Source of the DNA: JBAYHA01 sp041666425
GTDB taxonomy: Bacteria; Patescibacteriota; Patescibacteriia; UBA11705; JABHMO01
Length of the DNA: 6,496 nucleotides
Reading direction: 5' to 3'
Assembly: GCA_041666425.1 (NCBI GenBank)
Contig: JBAYHA010000048.1
Coordinates: forward strand, 1-6,496
Shown piece by piece: positions 1-4,785 of the stretch; the first letter of the stretch is position 1, and the number at the start of each line of letters is the position of its first letter. The translations under genes and the position numbers were made by a program. The notes under the pieces are model-generated. The model saw nothing but the letters and a program-made list of their open reading frames with translations. It was not told the origin of the DNA and made no database searches.

Positions 1-306
1 ATAAGCGATAACAGTCAAAGTTTCCAAAGAAGCGGGCGTTAACTCACCTTCAGTCTCATCTTTGGTAAATTTTTTTATTGTTTCCGCAGAATCGGCACTG
101 GTTACAAATAACAATCCATCGGCCGATTCCAATAAATTCAAACCACTTCCCTCTTGATTATGCTTTTCCTTTAACTCAATAATCGCACTTTCAATATTTT
201 CCAAAGTAACAGACTCGGTCTCTGTACGCAAAAACTTAACCAAAAAATTTTTGGTAATCGGTTTATTTGAAACAAACAACAAACTTTCTATTTTATTTTT
301 TAACAT
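1..306 (-). CDS. scpB: Segregation and condensation protein B, N-terminal part (partial, cut by window edge)
   Basis: ScpB is the winged-helix partner that, with the kleisin ScpA, binds SMC to form the bacterial condensin complex on the nucleoid. The reverse-strand reading from the ATG at 306 is open for all 102 codons to the edge. It starts MLKNKIESLLFVSNKPIT, which matches the ScpB opening (an early helix with a 'LLFVS.KPI' pattern). It ends ELTPASLETLTVIAY, the hallmark 'LTPAALETLAIIAY' stretch that precedes the conserved RQP motif, so the rest of the gene (roughly 80-100 codons by family length) lies outside. No clear ribosome binding site precedes the ATG. The gene follows scpA on the same strand, as is common, but a 252-bp repeat-bearing gap separates them instead of the usual tight coupling. 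Identification is firm; the exact start is the only in-frame ATG seen at this end. Confidence 0.9.
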   Translation of the reverse strand, partial: MLKNKIESLLFVSNKPITKNFLVKFLRTETESVTLENIESAIIELKEKHNQEGSGLNLLESADGLLFVTSADSAETIKKFTKDETEGELTPASLETLTVIAY

Positions 307-371
307 ATGCTATTTTTAAATTAAAGAGAATCGTTGCTAATTGTTTTTTTTGTCATTTTAACTTTCTCTTT

Positions 372-451
372 TGTCATCCCGACGGAGCATAGCGATTGCC
401 TGCCTGCGCGTAGCCGAACTACGCTTCGGCGAAGGCAGGGAGGGATCTTTT
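372..451. repeat. Composite inverted-repeat element TGTCATCCCGA...GGGATCTTTT
   Basis: The stretch opens with TGTCATCCCGACGGAGC and closes with AGGGATCTTTT. ATCCC at 376-380 can pair with GGGAT at 442-446, enclosing the 41-bp palindrome at 399-439. Elements with a TGTCAT-CCCGA ... GGGATCT frame are a familiar type of dispersed intergenic repeat in several bacterial groups (recollection, not a search). It lies in the gap between scpA and scpB. The nested layout suggests that the palindrome is a separate module carried inside this frame. Confidence 0.6.
399..439 (+). repeat. 41-bp GC-rich palindromic module, copy 1
   Basis: The outer arms CCTGCCT (399-405) and AGGCAGG (433-439) are perfectly complementary. 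Inside, two mutually exclusive hairpins are possible: GCGTAG with CTACGC, or GCCGAA with TTCGGC. The module is far more GC-rich than its surroundings. Its reverse complement matches the element at 3137-3177 at 39 of 41 positions. There is no T-run after either arm, so it is not a typical intrinsic terminator. It could still affect mRNA stability between scpA and scpB. Confidence 0.8.
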
Positions 452-488
452 CAAAATAACAAAAAACCACTGTTGTGTTTACTATTTA

Positions 489-528
489 AAAAAGATTTCT
501 CGATGCACTTCGTTTACTCGAAATGACA
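489..528. repeat. Inverted-repeat element AAGATTTCTCGA...TCGAAATGACA
   Basis: ATTTCTCGA (495-503) can pair with TCGAAAT (518-524) with a two-base bulge, and the unit ends in ATGACA. Its outer end mirrors the TGTCAT of the element at 372, and its inner AAAAGATTTCT mirrors AGGGATCTTTT at 441-451 apart from C/T changes. The two elements therefore stand head to head between scpA and scpB. The TTTCTCGA...TCGAAATGACA frame also resembles a widespread intergenic repeat class. It shows no coding potential. Confidence 0.5.
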
Positions 529-558
529 AAATAAAATTGTTTAATCGATCGATTGACT

Positions 559-1248
559 CTAAATCCTTTCAATCACAATATCATCAAAAACATTTTCCTG
601 AGACACCTTTAATTCTCTCCTTTTTAATAATTCCAAAATCGCCAAGAAATTAACAATCACTTCCGTTTTACTCTTGGCATTTTTCATCATTTCACGAAAA
701 CCAAACTTTTTTGCTTTTTTCAAAATATCTTTTAACTCCAAAACTCGTTGCTCCAAACTGACCGTTCGAGCGATTATTTGTTCTGGTATTTTTATCAATG
801 GACCAAGTTTGCGCAAAACACTTATAAAACTTTGCTTCAACTTTTCCAAAGTCAAGCCTTCGCCCGGAGAAAATTTTATTTCCGCGTTTATAACACTTTT
901 TTGGCGAGCAAAACAAGGCTGATTTTTTGCCAAAAGCATTGCTATTTTTTTGCTTGCTTCAATGAACTCTTTGTACATTTTTAATTGTTTGGCCAAATCA
1001 TCAACCACTTCTTCATCATCCAATACCGGTAAAATCGCTCTTGATTTTAAAAGTAACAACCGGGCGGCCACAACCAAAAAATCGGCCATTTCCTCAGCAT
1101 CTCTGTTTCCCAAACTTTCGATACTGGCCAAATATTCTTCCGTTACTTGAGACAAAGAAATTTCCGTAATTTCCAGTTTTTCTTTTTCGATCAATTGCAA
1201 AAGCAAATCCAATGGCCCGTTAAATTTTTCTGTTTTTATTTCAAACAT
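559..1248 (-). CDS. scpA: Segregation and condensation protein A (kleisin)
   Basis: ScpA bridges the SMC head domains and binds an ScpB dimer; the complex compacts and segregates chromosomes. The 229-residue product has the typical ScpA opening FNGPLDLLLQLIEKEKLEITEISLSQV (residues 9 onward), the N-terminal kleisin helical region that contacts the SMC neck. It is followed by the AEEMADFLVVAARLLLLKSRAILP helix (about 51-74). The C-terminal 40 residues (VIVNFLAILELLKRRELKVSQENVFDDIVIERI) form the winged helix that touches the SMC head cap. Its length is within the usual 220-270 range. The ATG lies 13 bases inside the upstream small gene, so translation is probably coupled to it. No strong ribosome binding site is visible, which supports coupling. 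Confidence 0.95.
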   Translation of the reverse strand: MFEIKTEKFNGPLDLLLQLIEKEKLEITEISLSQVTEEYLASIESLGNRDAEEMADFLVVAARLLLLKSRAILPVLDDEEVVDDLAKQLKMYKEFIEASKKIAMLLAKNQPCFARQKSVINAEIKFSPGEGLTLEKLKQSFISVLRKLGPLIKIPEQIIARTVSLEQRVLELKDILKKAKKFGFREMMKNAKSKTEVIVNFLAILELLKRRELKVSQENVFDDIVIERI

Positions 1249-1559
1249 TTTTTATTATTTGCAAACCGCAAATTTAATTTTTTTTGATCGGCAATTAATT
1301 TTTGACAAAGTTTAAGACCACTCGGAGTCAAACTGACCGCTTCGATAAACCATTTTTGCGGTGTGCGCAAACCATGACCCAAAAGAAAACCTTTTTTGAT
1401 TAGGTTTTCCAAACTTTGCGTAATTATTTTTGCTCGTAATTTTTCATTGGTTTTGCTATCTCTGGAATAAAATAACCCGAAATATCGTCGCCCAATTTTT
1501 TGACCTCCTTTATTATAACATGAAACCAAAATAAATTTTTGCAACAATGACAATTTCAT
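1236..1559 (-). CDS. Small winged-helix-like protein of unknown function, overlapping scpA
   Basis: I do not recognise a named family. The reading from the ATG at 1559 gives 107 residues rich in Lys and Arg (about 23 in total). Residues 41-60 (LRAKIITQSLENLIKKGFLL) resemble the recognition helix and turn of a winged helix ('.. SL..L..KGLL'). Residues 70-88 (WFIEAVSLTPSGLKLCQKL) resemble the wing plus last helix, with the common 'LT..G...' signature. A TTG at 1577 would add six residues but has no better signal. The gene overlaps scpA by 13 bases, so the two are probably translated together. This suggests a link to chromosome structure or gene control, though that is inference from position. 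No transmembrane segment or signal peptide is seen. It could be a DNA-binding protein or a ribosome-associated wHTH protein. Confidence 0.6.
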   Translation of the reverse strand: MKLSLLQKFILVSCYNKGGQKIGRRYFGLFYSRDSKTNEKLRAKIITQSLENLIKKGFLLGHGLRTPQKWFIEAVSLTPSGLKLCQKLIADQKKLNLRFANNKKCLK

Positions 1560-1582
1560 AAAAACAATAATTCTCAATCCTT

Positions 1583-1653
1583 AATTCTCCCGAAGGGATC
1601 ACTTCGCGATGAATTCTCAATTCTTGCCAAAGGCATCACTTTGTGATAATCCT
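1583..1653. repeat. Tandem pair of ~36-bp units, each with two mini-hairpins
   Basis: Unit 1 (1583-1617) runs AATTCT, CCCGAAGGG, ATCACTTCGCGAT, GAATTCT. Unit 2 (1619-1653) runs AATTCT, TGCCAAAGGCA, TCACTTTGTGAT, AATCCT. The first mini-hairpin is CCC-GAA-GGG in one and TGCC-AAA-GGCA in the other. The second is ATCAC-TTC-GCGAT against ATCAC-TTT-GTGAT. The arm bases differ in ways that keep pairing in unit 2, so structure appears conserved over sequence. The pair sits between aspS and the winged-helix gene. It lacks a U-tract typical of terminators. Confidence 0.65.
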
Positions 1654-1668
1654 GAATTTGTAATTGTT

Positions 1669-3009
1669 TTATTTCTCCGATAAAAACTCATCAATTCTAA
1701 CTTGGTCGCGAGGAAATAGAGTCGCCTGTTTGATGCTATCTAACCCAAGTAATTGCCAAGTAACCCGTTCCAAACCCATACCAATTCCGCCCTCCGGAGG
1801 CATACCATATTTAAAAGCTTGCAAATAATAGGCAAAATCTTTTGGATTCAAACCGAATTTTTCCATATTCTTTACCAATTTTCCATAATCATTGATACGT
1901 TGACTGCCAGTAACTATTTCCGTACCACGAAAAAGTAAATCAAAACTCTTGGTAAATCCGGGATCTGCATCGTCTTCCATGGTATACATTGGTCGCTTGG
2001 AAACAGGATAATGAGTGATAAAAATAAAATCAGAATTAAAAACTTCCTTGGCATATTGACCAAGTAATCGTTCTTGATGTGGTTCAAGATCAGGTTCATT
2101 CAAAACACCCTTTTCACCATATTTTTCTTCGAGAATTTTTTGCGCTTCTTTTAATTTCATTACCGGATATTTTTCCGGAATTGATGGATAAGTTGCTTGC
2201 AATAATTTCATTTCGTGAGCACAATTTTGTTTTACTCTTTCCATCATATATCGGACGGTTCCATAAACCATTTCCATAACATCAGTATAATCATTGATAA
2301 AACCCATTTCAAAATCCAAACTGGTATATTCATTAATATGACGATTGGTATCATGCTGTTCAGCGCGATAAACATTACCGGTGGTAAAAACACGTTCAAA
2401 AACTCCAACCATCATCTGTTTGTAAAATTGCGGAGATTGCGCCAAATAAGCCTTATGTCCAAAATAATTAATGGTAAAAACATCCGCACCACCTTCGGTT
2501 GATCCTGCGACAATTTTTGGCGCTTGAAATTCAGTAAAACCGTTTTTATTTAAAAATTCCCGAAAACCGGCAATTAAATTATTTTGTATTTGAAAAATGG
2601 CTTGTTTTTTTTCATCGCGCAAATTCAAAGGCAAATTATCAAGATAAGTATCCATTTTCATTTCTGCGCCGAGATCATAAGGCAAGGTTTCGGCGCGGCT
2701 AAGAATTTTTATTTCTTTGGCCAAAACTTCCACCATGCCGGTAGGCATTTCCGAATTGCGTTGTTTTTCACCACGATCATTAACAATTCCACGGATTTCC
2801 AAAACAAACTCCGGTCTTATTTCGGCAATTAAATTATTTGAGCTTTCATTAAGTTCGCTCGGCACAACCACCACTTGCAAAATTCCCGATCGATCACGCA
2901 TATCAAAAAAAGCAATCTTTCCCATATTACGACGATTGTTAACCCAACCCTTAACAACAACTTCTTGACCGATAAAATTATTTGTTTCCAAGTTTAAAAT
3001 GCGAGGCAT
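1669..3009 (-). CDS. aspS: Aspartyl-tRNA synthetase, short archaeal-type form
   Basis: This class IIb synthetase charges tRNA-Asp with aspartate in the cytoplasm. The product is 446 residues, far shorter than the ~590 of the usual bacterial enzyme, and I see no room for the bacterial GAD insertion, so this is the archaeal/eukaryal-type lineage. Residues 18-104 form the OB-fold anticodon-binding domain (VVKGWVNNRRNMGKIAFFDMRDRSG). The catalytic core shows the QSPQFYKQ segment (191-198), motif 2 around YRAEQHDTNRHINEYTSLDFEMGF (214-237) and motif 3 GIGMGLERVTWQLLG (408-422). Asn24 stands where discriminating archaeal enzymes have Trp and many non-discriminating ones have His; with asnS next door a discriminating enzyme is plausible but not proven. 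It lies 172 bp downstream of asnS on the same strand, across a repeat array. The start ATG has no Shine-Dalgarno sequence; TATAAA lies 7 bases before it. Confidence 0.93.
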   Translation of the reverse strand: MPRILNLETNNFIGQEVVVKGWVNNRRNMGKIAFFDMRDRSGILQVVVVPSELNESSNNLIAEIRPEFVLEIRGIVNDRGEKQRNSEMPTGMVEVLAKEIKILSRAETLPYDLGAEMKMDTYLDNLPLNLRDEKKQAIFQIQNNLIAGFREFLNKNGFTEFQAPKIVAGSTEGGADVFTINYFGHKAYLAQSPQFYKQMMVGVFERVFTTGNVYRAEQHDTNRHINEYTSLDFEMGFINDYTDVMEMVYGTVRYMMERVKQNCAHEMKLLQATYPSIPEKYPVMKLKEAQKILEEKYGEKGVLNEPDLEPHQERLLGQYAKEVFNSDFIFITHYPVSKRPMYTMEDDADPGFTKSFDLLFRGTEIVTGSQRINDYGKLVKNMEKFGLNPKDFAYYLQAFKYGMPPEGGIGMGLERVTWQLLGLDSIKQATLFPRDQVRIDEFLSEK

Positions 3010-3015
3010 AAAAAG

Positions 3016-3044
3016 TTTATAAAGTTATGATAGTAATTGAGCAA
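3016..3044 (-). promoter_or_regulatory. Possible promoter for aspS
   Basis: On the minus strand TTGCTC (3044-3039) and TATAAA (3021-3016) are separated by 17 bases. The -35 match is weak (three of six) and falls in the first octamer of the repeat array. The predicted start would coincide with the A of the aspS ATG, giving a leaderless mRNA. In DNA this AT-rich the match may be chance; aspS may instead be transcribed from the asnS promoters. Confidence 0.3.
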
Positions 3045-3110
3045 CTGAGCAACTGAACAACGGAGCAATGGAGCAACAAAGGAACATAAGAACAAAGGAA
3101 CACGGAACAA
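3039..3110. repeat. Array of nine degenerate 8-bp units
   Basis: The stretch divides exactly into nine octamers. The first five are GAGCAACT, GAGCAACT, GAACAACG, GAGCAATG and GAGCAACA. The last four are AAGGAACA, TAAGAACA, AAGGAACA and CGGAACAA. All share an A/G-rich frame with CAA or ACA near the end, and the phase is kept across 72 bp. It lies between asnS and aspS and carries no ORF of note. The units are not separated by unique spacers, so it is a short tandem repeat, not a CRISPR. Confidence 0.75.
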
Positions 3111-3112
3111 GT

Positions 3113-3136
3113 TAATTTCGTAATTTCGTAGTTTCG
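3113..3136. repeat. Three further 8-bp units (TAATTTCG type)
   Basis: TAATTTCG, TAATTTCG and TAGTTTCG follow the nine-unit array after a 2-bp offset and run straight into the 41-bp palindrome at 3137. The same repeat length with an unrelated sequence suggests that an 8-bp period is favoured here, whatever the unit. Confidence 0.7.
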
Positions 3137-3177
3137 CCTGCCTACGCCGAAGCGTAGCTCGGCTACGCGCAGGCAGG
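3137..3177 (-). repeat. 41-bp GC-rich palindromic module, copy 2
   Basis: The arms CCTGCCT and AGGCAGG are perfectly complementary. The interior holds CTACGC-CGAA-GCGTAG and the overlapping alternative GCGTAG-CTCGG-CTACGC. It is identical to the reverse complement of 399-439 except at two positions. It ends 4 bases before the asnS stop codon, so on the asnS mRNA it would fold right after the coding region. There is no U-tract, so termination is doubtful. Confidence 0.8.
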
Positions 3178-3181
3178 TAAT

Positions 3182-4471
3182 TTATGGATAAATTCGATTG
3201 ATCGTTCTTGGGAATGGAATTGTTTCTCTAATATGTTCCACTCCGCACATCCAGCCGACTATTCTTTCTAGACCGATGCCAAATCCTGAATGAGGCACAG
3301 ATCCATATTTGCGCAAATCCAAATACCATCGAAAAGATTCCTCCGGCAATTTTTCGGCCTTGATTCTTTCTAATAAAACGTCATAATCATCTTCTCTTTG
3401 CGAACCGCCAATAATTTCGCCATGTCCTTCGGGCGCCAACATATCCGCGCAAAGCGCCAATCCATTTTCATTTTTCATGTAAAAAGCCTTAATATCTGCC
3501 GGCCATTTTTCGACAAACAACGGCTTTTCTTCATCTTTCATCAAAGTTGTTTCATCGTCATTACCCAAATCTTCACCATATTTGATATCCGAACCTTTTT
3601 CTTGCAAAACTTTTATCGCTTCATCATAAGTCAACCGCGTGAAAGGCGCTTTTATTTTTTCTAATTTGGAAATGTCTCGTTCCAAAATTGTCAGTTCGTA
3701 TTTATTTTTTTCAACAACTTTGTTGGCGATAAAAGCAACCAAATTTTCCTGGACTTCGAGATTCATTTTGTGATCAAAAAAAGCCATTTCCGCATCCATC
3801 ATCCAAAACTCGGTAAGATGTCTTCTTGTTTTTGACTTCTCAGCGCGAAAAACCGGACCAAAATCAAAAACTTTGCCAAAAGAAGCAATGGCTGCTTCGA
3901 TATAAAGTTGACCGCTCTGAGAAAGATAAGCCTTGCCCTCATCAAAATATTTTATTTCAAAAAGTTCCGTTGTCCCCTCACAGGCCGAAGGCGTCAAAAT
4001 CGGTGAATCGATTTTTATAAATCCTTCATTATTTAGAAATTCATACACCGCATTGATAACCGTATTGCGCACTCGTTGAATCGCCCATTGTTTTGACGAG
4101 CGTAACCACAAATGCCGATTTTCCAAAAGAAAATCCGGCCCATGTTCTTTTTTGCCAATCGGATAATCAATCGCCTTTTGGATAAATTTTAAACTTTTTA
4201 CTTGCAACTCATATTCCTCTTTCTTTGGATGTTTGGTCACTGTAGCAATAAATTCCACGGAACTTTCCAAAGTCATTTCACTGGCCACTTGCCAAGATTC
4301 GACATCGACAACGTCTTCAGAAACAATGGCCTGAGCAAAACCACTTCCATCGCGCAATTGTAAAAATACAATTTTGCCGGAAGAACGAAAATTGTGTACC
4401 CAACCCTTGACTAAAACCTCCTTGCCTTCTTGTTCTTTTAAATCTTTTAGATAAACAAAATTTTGCGACAT
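3182..4471 (-). CDS. asnS: Asparaginyl-tRNA synthetase
   Basis: This class IIb synthetase attaches asparagine to tRNA-Asn. From the ATG at 4471 the product is 429 residues, normal for bacterial AsnRS (about 430-466). The OB-fold anticodon-binding domain covers residues 18-100 (VLVKGWVHNFRSSGKIVFLQLRDGSG near its start). The catalytic core includes SPILTPSACEGTTELFEI (156-172), an AsnRS-typical segment, then SQSGQLYIEA (184-193). Motif 2 is FRAEKSKTRRHLTEFWMMDAEMAF (208-231) and motif 3 is GFGIGLERIVGWMCG (396-410). A TTG at 4531 would add 20 residues upstream but overlaps the promoter at 4497-4525, so the ATG is preferred. Upstream lies a leader peptide rich in Asn and Asp codons with a terminator, suggesting attenuation control. 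Having AsnRS means Asn-tRNA need not come from transamidation. Confidence 0.95.
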   Translation of the reverse strand: MSQNFVYLKDLKEQEGKEVLVKGWVHNFRSSGKIVFLQLRDGSGFAQAIVSEDVVDVESWQVASEMTLESSVEFIATVTKHPKKEEYELQVKSLKFIQKAIDYPIGKKEHGPDFLLENRHLWLRSSKQWAIQRVRNTVINAVYEFLNNEGFIKIDSPILTPSACEGTTELFEIKYFDEGKAYLSQSGQLYIEAAIASFGKVFDFGPVFRAEKSKTRRHLTEFWMMDAEMAFFDHKMNLEVQENLVAFIANKVVEKNKYELTILERDISKLEKIKAPFTRLTYDEAIKVLQEKGSDIKYGEDLGNDDETTLMKDEEKPLFVEKWPADIKAFYMKNENGLALCADMLAPEGHGEIIGGSQREDDYDVLLERIKAEKLPEESFRWYLDLRKYGSVPHSGFGIGLERIVGWMCGVEHIRETIPFPRTINRIYP

Positions 4472-4496
4472 AAATTTTCTATTAATTGATGAATTG

Positions 4497-4525
4497 ATTA
4501 TATCTAAATTTGAGATAAATTGCAA
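4497..4525 (-). promoter_or_regulatory. Proximal promoter of asnS
   Basis: On the minus strand TTGCAA (4525-4520) and a perfect TATAAT (4502-4497) are separated by 17 bases. Transcription would begin near 4490, giving a 19-base leader before the asnS ATG. It lies downstream of the leader terminator at 4549-4571, so transcripts from here would escape attenuation and give a basal level. The -35 box matches at four of six positions. Confidence 0.5.
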
Positions 4526-4548
4526 TGCCAAAAACCGCTATAAAAAGC

Positions 4549-4571
4549 AAAAAACCAGCTTGCGCCGGTCT
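4549..4571 (-). terminator. Rho-independent terminator in the asnS leader
   Basis: On the minus strand ACCGGC (4569-4564) pairs with GCTGGT (4559-4554) through six pairs including one G-U. The loop is GCAA, a stable GNRA tetraloop, and six T residues follow from 4554. Pairing may extend by two more pairs into the U-tract. It points towards asnS and ends about 80 bases before its start codon, so it would stop transcripts made from the upstream promoter before they enter asnS. That position is typical of an attenuator. Confidence 0.75.
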
Positions 4572-4601
4572 ATTTTTTATCAAATGACAAAAACAGGCCA
4601 G

Positions 4602-4655
4602 CTAAAACTGGTTATTATTATCATCGTTAAGCTTGATAACCCTGATCTTGTACAT
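4602..4655 (-). CDS. Leader peptide with Asn/Asp codon run, upstream of asnS
   Basis: The 17-residue peptide MYKIRVIKLNDDNNNQF is encoded from ATG 4655 to TAG 4602. Codons 10-15 are AAC GAT GAT AAT AAT AAC, that is Asn-Asp-Asp-Asn-Asn-Asn. The peptide itself probably has no function; its translation would report the supply of charged tRNA-Asn and tRNA-Asp. The genes downstream encode exactly the enzymes for these two tRNAs. The ATG lies about 2 bases after the predicted transcription start, so initiation would be nearly leaderless, with no Shine-Dalgarno. A caution is that AAT and GAT codons are common in AT-rich DNA and the run is partly a trinucleotide repeat. Confidence 0.7.
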   Translation of the reverse strand: MYKIRVIKLNDDNNNQF

Positions 4656-4663
4656 ATATTTTT

Positions 4664-4692
4664 ATTATACCGAATTGAATAAAAGATGCAAA
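4664..4692 (-). promoter_or_regulatory. Distal promoter of the asnS leader
   Basis: On the minus strand a perfect TATAAT (4669-4664) has a weak -35 upstream, TTGCAT (4691-4686, spacer 16) or TTTGCA (4692-4687, spacer 17). The predicted start is near 4657, just ahead of the leader peptide ATG at 4655. It is divergent from the rluD promoter, about 60 bp away. Confidence 0.6.
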
Positions 4693-4749
4693 TAAGTAAA
4701 TTCAAAAGCAAATACCATAGTCAATTTTCGTTGATTTAGCTTAAATTAT

Positions 4750-4777
4750 TTGATTTTTTGCTAGAATATGCTAAAAT
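4750..4777 (+). promoter_or_regulatory. Promoter of rluD-gmk
   Basis: TTGATT (4750-4755) and TAAAAT (4772-4777) are 16 bases apart, which predicts a start near 4784, two bases before ATG 4786. An alternative is the extended -10 TGCTAGAAT (4759-4767) with no good -35, starting near 4774. Both place the start after the ATG at 4768, which decides the rluD start in favour of 4786. Confidence 0.45.
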
Positions 4778-4785
4778 TATTTTAT

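Larger units (their letters stand above)
4549..4657 (-). promoter_or_regulatory. Predicted Asn/Asp-responsive transcription attenuator of asnS
   Basis: The leader RNA would be about 110 nt. Reading 5' to 3' on the minus strand it has four segments: segment 1 CCAGT (4611-4607), segment 2 GCTGG (4602-4598), segment 3 ACCGGC (4569-4564) and segment 4 GCTGGT plus six T (4559-4549). Segments 1:2 make a protector hairpin with loop TTTA. Segments 2:3 make an antiterminator of five pairs (one U-G), extended by an inner helix TTTTTGTC with GATAAAAA around loop ATTT. Segments 3:4 make the terminator. The last Asn codon overlaps segment 1 and the stop codon abuts segment 2. The model, by analogy with trp and his leaders: a ribosome stalled on uncharged Asn or Asp codons masks segment 1, 2:3 forms and asnS is read; with plenty of charged tRNA, 1:2 and 3:4 form and transcription stops. 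An extra pairing GGTTAT (4641-4636) with ATAACC (4615-4610) competes with 1:2. The folds are read by eye, not computed. Confidence 0.65.

Noticed and set aside
541..556. Palindrome around ATCGATCGAT after the scpA stop as a terminator
   Set aside because: The stem is short with a mismatch and AT-rich pairs, and the following tract is not a clean U-run.
1501..1516. Perfect Shine-Dalgarno-like TAAAGGAGGT on the minus strand inside the winged-helix gene
   Set aside because: It encodes Asn-Lys-Gly-Gly in frame, and the only start at proper spacing is a TTG in another frame that opens a short ORF, so it is probably chance.
674..2968. Plus-strand open frames opposite scpA and aspS
   Set aside because: They lie antisense to clear conserved genes, have no family resemblance and no start signals; they are shadows.
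3039..3136. A CRISPR array
   Set aside because: The units are 8 bp and adjoin one another with no unique spacers, and no cas gene is near.
4472..4531. A longer asnS starting at TTG 4531
   Set aside because: The extra 20 residues do not look like AsnRS, the codon run overlaps the TTGCAA-17-TATAAT promoter, and the ATG at 4471 gives the normal family length.
4540..4660. A tRNA gene or T-box leader upstream of asnS
   Set aside because: There is no cloverleaf, no TTCRANNC T-arm and no T-box sequence such as GGTGGNACCGCG; the hairpins fit a peptide-coded attenuator instead.
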